Positions 7,801 to 16,718 of a DNA stretch of 39,945 bases are shown here, piece after piece; within the stretch, counting starts at the first letter, position 1, and the number at the start of each line of letters is the position of its first letter. This DNA comes from Spirochaetota bacterium (GTDB lineage: Bacteria > Spirochaetota > Spirochaetia > B11-G9). Position numbers and translations under genes: made by a program. The notes below the pieces were generated by a model. The model was not told where the DNA came from and did no database searches. It saw only the letters and a list, made by a program, of their open reading frames with translations. The stretch covers positions 1-39,945 of the forward strand of contig JAJRQE010000185.1 of assembly GCA_024280415.1 (NCBI GenBank), in the 5' to 3' direction.

Positions 7801-7872
7801 GTTAATCTCTAGTTTAAGGTATTTACTGTGACATTACAAGCAATAGTTTATCAGCGACTGTTTATTATTATT

Positions 7873-9005
7873 ATGGTTACTCTTTTTTTTATGGCGTCGT
7901 TCCATTGATTGGGGCTTTTTCTGTAAGGCGAATGTGGCGCCATTTCAGATCCAGGTTAATGACAGCTGCTCTCAAACCTTCTTTGTCCTACAGATCGGTT
8001 TATGGTAGTAATAAAGATGGGGAATATAGATTTTTTGGTTCCCTCCAGGCTGTACAGGATGAACACAGGATATGGCTGTCAGACGGTAATATATCTGTAA
8101 ATGTCGACCTGGAGGGAGGTCCTGTATATATTCTTCCTCCGATCGTTGAAGGGGAGTTATTTAATACGAACTATTACCATCAGGATAACAGTCCCAGGAA
8201 GACCTATTGGAACAGGGTTTTTTCTCTGCCTGAGGGTACACGCTTTTTTGTTTCGGGACAGTTTGTCCATGAAAATGGTAAATCTTTCTTTACAAAAACA
8301 AAGGAAACGCCCCTTGCTGTTGTAATTTATGATTGTGAGGATTCAGTTTTTTTCAGTCATGCAGTTCTATCCGGCAGGCAGAGAAATGAGTATTGGAATG
8401 CTCTTACTCCCGGATCCCTCACTATCGGATCATTTACACTGTTTATATATTTTTATCTGCTCATCCAGATGCCGTATATGCGGTTTGCCGCAGTAACAGC
8501 AGTAACTTTCAGTCTGGTTCCTATTATGCCGTTTCTTCCCCCAGGGGTAGTATTTTACTATATTTACCGAAATTACTGGAAACGTGCACGAATTCTTAGG
8601 GCAGAGAGAGATATTCTGTTAATTCCGGTAAATTTCTTTTCTAAAGTAATGGATTTTCAAGAGGATAGCTCAGTTACCCTTGCCAGTGGTCTGAAATATG
8701 GTTGTTTTGTAAGAAGAACAAGAGATGAAGCCTTTGGTGTATTTGAGAATGCAGTTGAAAGGGATTTGTCTCTAAAAAAAATCCGGAATGATCAGGATAA
8801 ATTCTATATATTCGGCTTGCTTTCCGTAAAAGGTAAAGACTATATGGCTGAAACTCTGGTTGTTCCCGGAAACCCGAATGAGCTGTCATTACACGCAACT
8901 AAAAAAGCAAGAAAATATGAGATAATATCAATTCTCTCATTTGGAATTGGTTTTTTTATGAATTTATTGATATTTCTCACTTTTCTAACCCTGATTGTTC
9001 CCTGA
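7873..9005 (+). CDS. Hypothetical membrane protein, probable frameshift near its start
   Basis: The track begins at a TTG (7905) with no ribosome-binding site. An ATG at 7873 reads 'MVTLFF' into an 8-T run and stops soon after. Adding one T would join it to the main frame as 'MVTLFFYGVVPLIGAFSVRR', a plausible N-terminal membrane segment. The body has a soluble, beta-rich region (about residues 20-160 of the track ORF), then two adjacent membrane segments ('FTLFIYFYLLIQMPYMRFAA' and 'FSLVPIMPFLPPGVVFYYIY'), a cytoplasmic-looking region, and a C-terminal membrane segment ('FGIGFFMNLLIFLTFLTLIV'). I recognise no family. It is convergent with the DEAD-box-like gene. Confidence 0.6.
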
Positions 9006-9030
9006 AAACTTTTGTGATGTTGCAAATATC

Positions 9031-10131
9031 CTAAGTTCTTTTTTTGGCAAAATCGACTGAAATTTTTCTGCCCCTGTATTCCATTCCATTCATTTTATCA
9101 ACTGCTGTTTTACATAAATTTTCATTAAGATCAACGAATGAATAGTTATCCAGGACTTTAATGGGACCTATTGCAGTCGATTTAATATCGAGAGATTTCT
9201 GAAAAAGTTTCATGAGATCAGCAGGGTGAACCCTTCTTCTTCTTCCAATGCTGACAAAAAGAGTTTTCATGTTCCCTGGAACCGAAGACCCGGAAGTTTT
9301 TATTGTGATCCCTTCTGTATCCCTAAGTAGTTTTGCAGCAAAATAGGATCGTAAAAATATGGGAACATTTTTCTTGAATATCTTTCTGTACTCAGTTAGG
9401 CTATCTGGATTTGCCTTTATTTCCTGTACAATAGACTGTATTTTTGCTTCTAGTTTCTGTGTATCCATTGATGATTCTCCTGACGGTATAGTATCTAATT
9501 TCTCCCTATGTGTATACAGGAGAGTTTGAGGATGAGTTAACATCTTATTCATATTTCCAAGATGATCAATATTAGTAATAAATATCTGGAACTTTGTTTT
9601 TCTATTCAGTTTTGAGGCAATAAACAGCATATCCTGTTCAAATCTGGATTCTGCCGGATTTTCAGATAACAGTAATATTATTTTTTTAATTTCTGATAAT
9701 ACAATATTGTTTCTTCGTATATGATCAATAATCCTGCTGGTAGTGCCGACAATGATAGCAGGTTTTTTTCTGAACAGATGCAGATCATTTCCCGCCTTTC
9801 CTTCGATTCCCAGGGGAGCAAGGCTCATGTTGAATTTGTTTGCATTGCTCAGAATTAGAAATTCATGAGTAATTTTTTCGATTGAGCCGGGTAAATCGGT
9901 AAGTATAATAACCCTGGGAGAGCTATTTTTAGGGAATTGTGTCAGCATCAGGGGAAGAAGGAAGGCTATTTTAATTCCTTTTGCACCTTTTGTTTCTGCA
10001 ACCAGATCTCTGTTTTTTAAAAGTGCAGAAAAAACATGTGACTGGAAAGATGTTGGTTTGATAAAACCGCACATTTTTAAAGCAGAATGAACAGTCGTAA
10101 TTTTACTGTGATGCCTTATCGGGTATTCCAA
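9031..10131 (-). CDS. Degenerate DEAD-box-like protein with DbpA-type RNA-binding domain
   Basis: The N-terminal part resembles RecA domain 1 of a DEAD-box RNA helicase: Q-motif-like 'GFIKPTSFQSHVFSALLKNR' and motif Ib-like 'VGTTSRIIDHI'. The catalytic motifs are gone. The Walker A position reads 'AETKGAKGIK' instead of AxTGxGKT, the DEAD box position reads 'LLLSENPA', and the SAT position reads 'FITNID'. The second helicase domain is missing; a linker leads to a C-terminal DbpA-type RNA-binding domain ('LFVSIGRRRRVHPADL', 'IGPIKVLDNYSFVDL', 'GRKISVDFAKK'). It is therefore probably an ATPase-dead RNA-binding protein, perhaps ribosome-related. The frame is open to a TTG at 10191. I prefer the TTG at 10131, which follows 'CAGGAT' and sits after a promoter whose -35 is that upstream TTGACA. 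Confidence 0.65.
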   Translation of the reverse strand: MEYPIRHHSKITTVHSALKMCGFIKPTSFQSHVFSALLKNRDLVAETKGAKGIKIAFLLPLMLTQFPKNSSPRVIILTDLPGSIEKITHEFLILSNANKFNMSLAPLGIEGKAGNDLHLFRKKPAIIVGTTSRIIDHIRRNNIVLSEIKKIILLLSENPAESRFEQDMLFIASKLNRKTKFQIFITNIDHLGNMNKMLTHPQTLLYTHREKLDTIPSGESSMDTQKLEAKIQSIVQEIKANPDSLTEYRKIFKKNVPIFLRSYFAAKLLRDTEGITIKTSGSSVPGNMKTLFVSIGRRRRVHPADLMKLFQKSLDIKSTAIGPIKVLDNYSFVDLNENLCKTAVDKMNGMEYRGRKISVDFAKKRT

Positions 10132-10162
10132 ACTAGTATCCTGCCTGATTTTCTTTAAAATC

Positions 10163-10191
10163 AGGATATATTCAGAGTTGAGCTTTGTCAA
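10163..10191 (-). promoter_or_regulatory. Candidate promoter of the DEAD-box-like gene
   Basis: On the minus strand 'TTGACA' is followed after 17 bases by 'TATCCT' (four of six -10 bases). It overlaps the extreme 5' end of the ORF as listed in the track, so if it is real the start must lie further in, and the TTG at 10131 fits. Confidence 0.5.
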
Positions 10192-10216
10192 GAAATTGAT
10201 AAAGACAGGGGGCAGA

Positions 10217-11419
10217 GTGAAGAAAATTGTAATAATTCTATTCTTGTTTATGGTTTCTATATCCGTTTTCGGAGAAATTTTCAGCTATAGGTATATTAAA
10301 GGTGAAAAATATAAAATAATTTCTGTTGTAGATGAAACTGTGTATATCGATGGGTTGTATCATCACAAAGCCAGGATATTGAATAAAATTTCAGTGGAAG
10401 TTCTTAATAGTTCAGAGGATGGTTCCTCTGGAGAGCTTGAAGCTAATTATTCAACTTCTGAAGAAAGAAGTGGAAATGTAAGAGTTTATTCTCTGGCCCA
10501 GGAGTATTATTCCAGGTTTAACAGGGACAGTACAGGTTTAATCGATATTGGTCCCGATTTTTTTATGCCGGTTGTAAGAAATGTCCCTCTTTTTGATGAT
10601 GGGGATTACAAACCCGGGGATACCTGGAGTTCAAAAGGATATGAAGTTCATGATTTACGAAACGGATATGGAATAAAGGAAGCTTTTGGTTTTCCCATTG
10701 ATGTCGATTATAAATATCTGGGAAAGGGGACAAAAGATGGAAAGGAGTACGATATTATCTCAATATTCTATTCTGTATAATATAAAACTCCGGAATATTT
10801 TTCCCGTTATCCCCTTTATCCTGTAAGGGTCACAGGCTACTCAGATCAGACTCTCTATTGGGATAATGAAATTGGCAGACCCTATTCCTACGAAGAGGAG
10901 TTTAGTATTCAGTTTAGTGTCTCCAATGGATCGACATATGAATTTACCGGAACTGCCGGAGCCCGGGTGACAGAATCTGAATATATGGATAAAAATAGAA
11001 TTGCCAGCTCTATTGAAACCCGGCTGGAAAAGGAAAAGCTGGAGAATGCAGTGGTAAATATTGATGAAAATGGGGTAACCATAACTCTTGGAAGTATTAA
11101 TTTTGGGGCAGATTCCTCCATTCTTAACTATGAGGAGAGACGAAAGCTTGATGTTCTTGTTGACATAATAAAAAATTATCCTGGAAGAGATATCCTTGTA
11201 ACCGGACATACTGCTCTGGCAGGAACCGAAGCAGGGCGAATGGCCTTATCGGAAAAGCGAGCTGCGATAGTTGCTGAATATTTTATAGTTCAGGGTCTCA
11301 AAAAAAGAGAGCAGCTGATTATTGTCGGGAAAGGTGCAACAGAGCCGGTAGCAGATAACAGCACTTCTGAAGGAATGACCAGGAACCGAAGGGTTGAAAT
11401 AACAATCGTTGAAAATTAA
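10217..11419 (+). pseudogene. OmpA-family outer-membrane protein interrupted by in-frame TAA at 10778-10780
   Basis: The track shows two ORFs (10178-10780 and 10967-11419) that lie in the same frame. Between them only one stop, the TAA at 10778, interrupts an otherwise open frame that continues 'YKTPEYFSRYPLYPVRVTG'. The first half has a signal peptide when started at the GTG at 10217 ('KKIVIILFLFMVSISVFG'), preceded by 'AGGGGG'. The second half ends in an OmpA-like peptidoglycan-binding domain ('LDVLVDIIKNYPGRDILVTG', 'LSEKRAAIVAEYF', 'NRRVEITIVEN'). Intact, it would be a 400-residue envelope protein anchoring to peptidoglycan. As it stands, the first half would be secreted without its anchor. 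It could be a young pseudogene, a readthrough gene or a base error. Confidence 0.75.
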
Positions 11420-11446
11420 AATTAGAAGAAGGGCAGGTGATTAAAA

Positions 11447-11836
11447 ATGGGAGCATCAGTGGTTCTCTACAGGGGAATTGAAAAAACTGTAAGTAATATT
11501 GAAGAAGGTTTTGAGGAAAAGAAAAATAAAATAGGAGATCTTTTTATTAAATCAGGGTTTATGGTTCCTGATGATCTCCTGGAGGATTTATTTCAGTTTT
11601 ATATTGACCGGGGAGATCTTCAGGATTTAAATGATGACTCTCTCCGCAACTTTGCCTATCATCTTGTAGATGTTATTGATTTATTTTCAATGGACTATGA
11701 TTTAGCAAAGGACTCTCTTGAACTGGATGAATGGGTAACTCTAAGGAATCTTTTTTCAACATATTCTGACGATATTGATGATGATCTGCTAACTTATGTA
11801 ATGCAGCTGGCTATTGAAAAGGGAGCGTTTCGTTAG
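11447..11836 (+). CDS. Hypothetical acidic helical protein, 129 aa
   Basis: I do not recognise this protein. It is acidic and predicted helical throughout, with Asp/Glu-rich stretches such as 'DRGDLQDLNDDSLRNF' and 'STYSDDIDDDLLTYVMQLA'. There is no signal peptide and no membrane segment. 'GGGCAGG' about 10 bases before the ATG provides a ribosome-binding site, and the gene follows the interrupted OmpA gene by 27 bases, so they are probably co-transcribed. Its stop codon lies inside the stem of a long hairpin shared with the convergent glycosylase gene. Confidence 0.65.
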   Translation: MGASVVLYRGIEKTVSNIEEGFEEKKNKIGDLFIKSGFMVPDDLLEDLFQFYIDRGDLQDLNDDSLRNFAYHLVDVIDLFSMDYDLAKDSLELDEWVTLRNLFSTYSDDIDDDLLTYVMQLAIEKGAFR

Positions 11837-11865
11837 GGGCGAAGGGCCGTTCGCTCCTAACGAAA
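11828..11865. terminator. Bidirectional hairpin terminator between convergent genes
   Basis: 'TTTCGTTAGGGGCGAA' pairs with 'TTCGCTCCTAACGAAA' across the 6-base loop GGGCCG, a 16-pair stem with one G-T wobble. It contains the stop codon of the upstream plus gene, ends one base before the stop codon of the minus-strand glycosylase, and has only short T tails on both sides. It serves both directions by position. Confidence 0.7.
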
Positions 11866-11866
11866 T

Positions 11867-12604
11867 TTATGACCATATCCCCTGTTCAATTAGCTGCTGT
11901 GTAACAGCATCTGCCCAGCCTCTGTTTGCATGGGGGTTTGCAGGACTTGGATGCAGTATTGAAGTTATTGTGTATCTATCCTTCTTTTCCAGGGATGCTG
12001 CTACTCGTTTAAGATTTTTCTCGGCATATTTCCCGATTCCTACAAGGTACTCCGGTTCCAATATAAGGATTACTTTCTTCAGATGGATATCGCAGATATG
12101 TGTCAGTAGATCTCTTTCTCCTGGGGAAAGTTCGTCAGGAGTAAGGTTTTTTCCGGTCTCCTCCATAAAAATAAGAGGACAGTAGTTTTCAACATAGTTA
12201 TCTTTAAAGAAATTATCTGCATTTCCGAACCTGGTTTCCATAAGACCCCATAATCTCCTTCCGCTCACTTCGCTTCTTCTGCATTCCCATCCCTGAACAG
12301 GGCGTTTGGGATGGGAGGTTTTCGGCTGGTGAATATTCCCCTCGATTTTTAGCCAGTCTCTTGTGTAGCTGATCTCTCCGAAGGGGATTCCTGTCTGAGC
12401 CATTCCCCATGGTCCCGGGTTCATTCCGAGAAAAAGGGCACGTTTTTTCCCGGAGGCATACCTTCTTATATAATATTCATGAGTTTCTGCAGCATATCTC
12501 AGGGGGTTGTAAATATGATTGACTTTTCCCCCAAACTTCAGATTATCCGCTGCATGAGCCAGAGTTCTTGAAGTATTAAGAATTTCATTGATTGATGAAT
12601 CCAT
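11867..12604 (-). CDS. SMUG1-type uracil-DNA glycosylase
   Basis: A 245-residue enzyme with both catalytic signatures of the SMUG1 branch of the uracil-DNA glycosylase superfamily: 'GMNPGPWGMAQTGIPFG' (about residues 59-75, with the catalytic Asn) and 'HPSPANPHANRGWA' (about 217-230, with the essential His). The family excises uracil and oxidised pyrimidines such as 5-hydroxymethyluracil from single- and double-stranded DNA, starting base excision repair. Length fits bacterial SMUG1 proteins. SMUG1 is common in animals and patchy in bacteria, so lateral transfer is possible, although base composition looks like the neighbours. It lies head-to-tail with the next minus-strand gene upstream (20 bases), so they may share a transcript. 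Confidence 0.88.
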   Translation of the reverse strand: MDSSINEILNTSRTLAHAADNLKFGGKVNHIYNPLRYAAETHEYYIRRYASGKKRALFLGMNPGPWGMAQTGIPFGEISYTRDWLKIEGNIHQPKTSHPKRPVQGWECRRSEVSGRRLWGLMETRFGNADNFFKDNYVENYCPLIFMEETGKNLTPDELSPGERDLLTHICDIHLKKVILILEPEYLVGIGKYAEKNLKRVAASLEKKDRYTITSILHPSPANPHANRGWADAVTQQLIEQGIWS

Positions 12605-12624
12605 TGAGTTGTCCTGGTTTAGAT

Positions 12625-13230
12625 TTACTGTATTGTCAAATTAAGATAGATATTGATTTGGTCAACTGATCCCCGGAATAGTTCTGAATGAATTATTTTT
12701 ATTTTAATACCTGGAATTATACCCGGTTTACCGAATCGGAGCCCTTTAAATATATATCCGGCACTGACACCAATACCCGATCCAGATTCTACTGCTCCCG
12801 AATAACTGAGATCTGTATTTGGAATAAGAAGTGAATATCCAAGATCCAGACCCATTGTCAGATCGATAGGGAACGGGGTGAATTCAATTCCCCCTGAGAG
12901 GAGTAGGGAATAGAGCTGGAAAAGACCAGTCTTGTCTGAGTAACTGTCAAGACCGGTAGTGAGTGATGTATTCCAGGACAGCTTCTCGGTCATTTTACTG
13001 CCAAACTGGAAATAGATAGTCCCGGGAAACCGGATAAGAGATCCTGAATCCATGGAATCGGTGGTTGTTTTGATAAGTGGGGGGTACGCAGCATAGAAGG
13101 ATCCTATGCCCATTTGATAAACAAATCTGGTTTTACCGGACAGGGGTTTCCCGGCAGGTGTAATTTCCTGTGAAAAACCGGAACTCACAAACAGTAGAAT
13201 AAAAATAAGGGAAAAGAAAAGTTTTCGCAT
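12625..13230 (-). CDS. Secreted outer-membrane-like protein, unknown function
   Basis: This 201-residue protein starts with a clear signal peptide ('RKLFFSLIFILLFVSSGFSQ'). The mature part alternates polar and hydrophobic residues with many Gly, Ser and aromatic positions ('GTIYFQFGSKMTEKLSWN', 'SLLLSGGIEFTPFPIDLTMG') and ends in a short strand 'INIYLNLTIQ'. That looks like a small outer-membrane beta-barrel, but I cannot assign a family. It is transcribed just downstream of tRNA-Leu on the same strand and upstream of the SMUG1 gene. Confidence 0.65.
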   Translation of the reverse strand: MRKLFFSLIFILLFVSSGFSQEITPAGKPLSGKTRFVYQMGIGSFYAAYPPLIKTTTDSMDSGSLIRFPGTIYFQFGSKMTEKLSWNTSLTTGLDSYSDKTGLFQLYSLLLSGGIEFTPFPIDLTMGLDLGYSLLIPNTDLSYSGAVESGSGIGVSAGYIFKGLRFGKPGIIPGIKIKIIHSELFRGSVDQINIYLNLTIQ

Positions 13231-13255
13231 TTTTCACCCCCGGAATAGTTATAAT

Positions 13256-13339
13256 TACCGGCGATCGGAGTTGAACCGATACACCCTTGCGGGCGGCAGA
13301 TTTTGAGTCTGCTGCGTCTACCAATTTCGCCACGCCGGC
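13256..13339 (-). tRNA. tRNA-Leu(CAA)
   Basis: On the minus strand the sequence folds as an 84-base class II tRNA: acceptor stem GCCGGCG/CGCCGGT, D arm with 'AAATTGGTAGACGC', anticodon stem-loop 'GCAGACTCAAAATCTGC' with anticodon CAA, a variable arm 'CGCCCGCAAGGGTG', and T arm 'TCGGTTCAACTCCGA'. The discriminator is A and CCA is not encoded. The 66-aa ORF overlapping it ('MAKLVDAADSK') is the usual tRNA-Leu translation artefact. Confidence 0.95.
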
Positions 13340-13472
13340 ATATTATGAGGCTTACGTTATCCTATAAATGGAGAATAATCAACTGAGATAATTTCAAAAA
13401 TGAAATATTTCTAAAATCATCTTTTAGTGAAGAACTGGCTTTTAAAGTTCAAAATGTGATACATTCCTTTTT

Positions 13473-15917
13473 ATGTGGTTGTTTGGAAAGAGAAAAAAAG
13501 CGGAAAAAGAGAGTATAGTCAGGGAGTTTTGGGAGTATCATTTCAGCCGGATAAGTAATAACAGGTTTGAACTTGAGGATACCAGTGATTTAAAGTCAGA
13601 AATAGTAAATTCGTCCCTCAGCTTAACAGCAAGGAGACCAGATGTATTTGTCTGGAGTGTCAATAATCATTACAGGTACAGAGATTTTGTACTTGATGCC
13701 GGTTTTTCCATAGCAAAAAGCAATGGTCATTCTGCAGGAGGAATTCTTTTTCGCTATGCAGATGATAGAAATTACTACTATATGATGGTTTCCGAAGACG
13801 GTTATTTCAGGCTGGATATTGTCTTTAACGGAACTCCCAGGATACTTATACCATGGACTGTCTGTGAATTTAATGATCAGGATGAAATAAAAATCAAAAT
13901 TATTGCCCATGGTTTTTCAATTGCGCTGTTTGTGGATAATATCTGGGTTGGTGAAATTGAAGATGACACTATTGATGCAGGGTATATTGCTTTTGGAGGG
14001 CAAAATTATTCCAATGAGGGGATAGCTCGTTTTAATCTAAGGGAAATACGCCTGGAATCCCGGGGTGTTGAAGTTGAACTGATATATTTCAGCCGTGTCA
14101 GGGAGGGGTCTGTACCTGTTGAAAATAGAAAACGACTTGCCGATAGATTATTTGAATCGGGACAGTATGGAGCTGTTCTGGTTCAAATAAAAAAGATAGC
14201 AAAAACAAATTCTCCGGATACTGAGCTTACCTTTCTTTTAGCCAGGAGTTTAAGTCTTCTTGGTTCTAATGAAGAGGCTCTTAAAGTCATGGATAGTAAT
14301 ATTCTAAATGGGGGAGATTTAACAGAAGAACTGCTTATCGAGAAAGCCGGTTTATTATACAGAATGAACAAGTTGCTGGAACTAAAGGAGCTACTGGACA
14401 GCTGTTCTGAAATTCTTGCAGAGAATCCTTTTCTCCTGAATCTTATGGGGAATGCCGAAGACGGTCTTGGTATGTTCGGTATGGCTGTCAGCTGGTATGA
14501 GAAGGCATGCAGCAAAGATGACTATAATGGAATATACCGGATGAATTTAGCAAGAACTCTCGAAAAAACAGGAGCCAGGGAGGAGGCTTTCTCTCTTTAT
14601 CATGAAGCTGCTGTTTTATTTTTTAGGGATGAAAGTTTTATTGAACTGAGGGAAATGATTTTAGGCATGAACAGGTTAAAGCCGGGAAGTCAGGAGAGCA
14701 GAATACTGGAGGGAAAGGTTCTTTTTCAGGAGGGAAATACTCAGGAAGCCTTTGATCTTTTTCAAAAACTGAGGAAAGAGGGTGTTGATGACACAACTGT
14801 TGATTTTTTATTTGGAATACTTTTAAAGGAGAGGAATAGAAAAAAAGAGGCACTTATACTCTTTAAGTCTGCTGCAGAAAAGGAAGAAGCCTGTTATCCT
14901 TACTGGTTCCGGTATGGGGAAACTCTCCACCTTATGGGACTTCCGGCAGAAGATGCTGTTTTAAAAGCTATTGAACTTGAACCGGATAACCCCTGGGCCA
15001 GTAATCTCTACGGTCTTATTCTTATTTCAGAGGACCGATATGAGGAAGCGAAGGTAATTCTTAACAAGGCTCTGGATCTTGAACCGGATTCAGTTGATAT
15101 TTTGATTAATTATTCCACTGCTGCAGCCCGTGTTGACGGGATAGAAATTGCACTTGAGCTTTTGTTGGAGAAATCTGATATACCTCCAGTGCAAAATCAG
15201 TTTGGTAATCTTCTCTATGATTCAGGTGATTTTGAAAGAGCAGTGGAGGCATACCGTAAAGCTGTCGCTGGTGATCCTGAAAACAGGAGCTACAGGGAAA
15301 ATCTGGCATCTGCATTTATAAAACAGGACTATATACTGGGGGCAGAAGAAATTTTATCTTCCCTTATGGAGGAATATCCGAATTCTGCAACTTTGGAGAT
15401 GATAGCACAGGTTGCTTTTCGAAAAGGGGAATACCGGAGGGCAGATATTTCCTTCCTTGAAGCAGTTAAGCTTGAACCGGAGAATTACAGAATACTGTTG
15501 AACTATGGTGATTTTCTCTATACCCGGCTGGATTACAGTGCTGCAGGAGAAATTGCTTCCAGGGTTTTGTCTGAATATGCTAAAGATGAAGCAGCTGTAG
15601 GTGAAGTGGAAAAGAAGGATGCAGAGCATCTGTTGTCCATGGTTCAGACTGCTCTGAATGATACTTATAATTGTTCCAGCTGCGGCCGGGAGTGGATGGT
15701 ACCGAAAAATATAGCTGTAATCAATACTGTCAGGCTTCATGGTGAGCCGGATGGAGATTCGCCTGCAGGAAAATGTTAAGTCTGCGGAAAGGTTTATTGT
15801 GTTGCCTGTGCAGTTGACCACATTAGAAACAGCAGGTTTGTATGTCCTGATTGTGATGAATATCTTAAATTATCCGAGAATTATTTAAAATACCTTGCAA
15901 TGGAATATACCGACTGA
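13473..15917 (+). pseudogene. LamG/ConA-like + TPR + zinc-finger protein with in-frame TAA at 15777-15779
   Basis: The first 768 codons are open. Residues about 20-205 form a beta-rich domain ('GHSAGGILFRYADDRNYYYM', 'GYIAFGGQNYSNEGIARFNL') that looks like a concanavalin/LamG-type fold. From about 225 to 715 there is a long run of TPR repeats. Near the end comes a zinc-ribbon start 'YNCSSCGREW'. A TAA then falls inside a second cysteine motif, and the same frame continues 'VCGKVYCVACAVDHIRNSRF', 'VCPDCDEYLKL' to a TGA at 15917. The cysteine pattern clearly spans the TAA, so the intact protein would be about 814 residues. No signal peptide is visible, so it is probably a cytoplasmic scaffold. 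The start lacks a clear ribosome-binding site. Confidence 0.7.
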
Positions 15918-15953
15918 CAGGATCCTGAATAGGTATTTGCTGATTATTCCGAC

Positions 15954-15981
15954 TTGACAAATCCATACCAATAAGTAAGAT
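15954..15981 (+). promoter_or_regulatory. Promoter of the lolA-rodZ operon
   Basis: 'TTGACA' is followed after 16 bases by 'TAAGAT' (four of six), about 50 bases before the lolA start. A second -10-like 'TACAAT' lies shortly downstream without a matching -35. Confidence 0.5.
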
Positions 15982-16029
15982 TACCTAGATACAATTCTGT
16001 GTAACGTATCTGTTTTAGGAAGTAGATGT

Positions 16030-16716
16030 ATGATAATAAATAAATCTGTTATATTCTCTTTTATTGTTTTTGTTTTAGGTTTCTTTACTCTTGGAGCTCA
16101 GGATATACTGACTGCCGCTCAGTTTTTTGACTCAATCTCTGAGCAATATGGTTCTGTGGATGATTATGAGGCACGGATTACAATAAATACCGGTAAGGTT
16201 GAAATGGTCGGGATCCTCTTTTATAAAAATCCAAACATGCTCAGAATAGATTTTTCTGAACCTGAGGAACAGGTTATTTCTGTTAAAGATAACCTTCTTA
16301 CACTCCATATTCCGGATCAGAATGTTATAATGCAGCAGAAACTTCAGGATCACTCTGATGCTGCACTTGCAGTTATGGCAAGTAAGCAGGGACTTGATCT
16401 ATTGAAAAGAGGATATAGTGTTGCTTTCCTAAAAGGCCCGGATCCCGTTCCTCTGGAGGATGGTTCCGATGAGCTTGTCAGGAAGTTAAAACTGGTATGG
16501 CGTCAGACTGATGAAGGTTACAGACAGATTGAGATGTCTGTGGACAGTGACGGGATGATAAGGCGAATGAAGGGTCTTACGGTAAACTATGAAACTTTTC
16601 AGTTTGATTTTACTCAGATCAGAATAAATCAGAATATACCGGAGGCAAGATTTCAATATGATCCCCCTCCTTCTGCATATGTAATGAATAATTTTCTATT
16701 TGAACCGGAAGAGTAA
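16030..16716 (+). CDS. lolA: LolA-like outer-membrane lipoprotein carrier
   Basis: A 228-residue periplasmic protein with signal peptide ('FSFIVFVLGFFTLGAQ') followed by the LolA-type half-barrel: 'FFDSISEQYGSVDDYEARIT', 'GILFYKNPNMLRIDFSEPEE' and 'GLTVNYETFQFDFTQIRINQ', ending 'ARFQYDPPPSAYV'. LolA shuttles lipoproteins from the inner-membrane Lol complex to the outer membrane. Spirochaetes with lipoprotein-rich outer membranes carry divergent versions. The ATG follows 'AGGAAGTAG', a good ribosome-binding site. The RodZ-like gene begins 2 bases after its stop, so the two are coupled. Confidence 0.82.
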   Translation: MIINKSVIFSFIVFVLGFFTLGAQDILTAAQFFDSISEQYGSVDDYEARITINTGKVEMVGILFYKNPNMLRIDFSEPEEQVISVKDNLLTLHIPDQNVIMQQKLQDHSDAALAVMASKQGLDLLKRGYSVAFLKGPDPVPLEDGSDELVRKLKLVWRQTDEGYRQIEMSVDSDGMIRRMKGLTVNYETFQFDFTQIRINQNIPEARFQYDPPPSAYVMNNFLFEPEE

Positions 16717-16718
16717 AT

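Noticed and set aside
13133-13333. 66-aa minus-strand ORF 'MAKLVDAADSK'
   Set aside because: It is the translation of the tRNA-Leu gene, a well-known artefact.
10778-15779. Stop-codon reassignment of TAA
   Set aside because: Many intact genes in the window end in TAA at normal family length (rplM, rpsI, eno), so TAA is a stop here.
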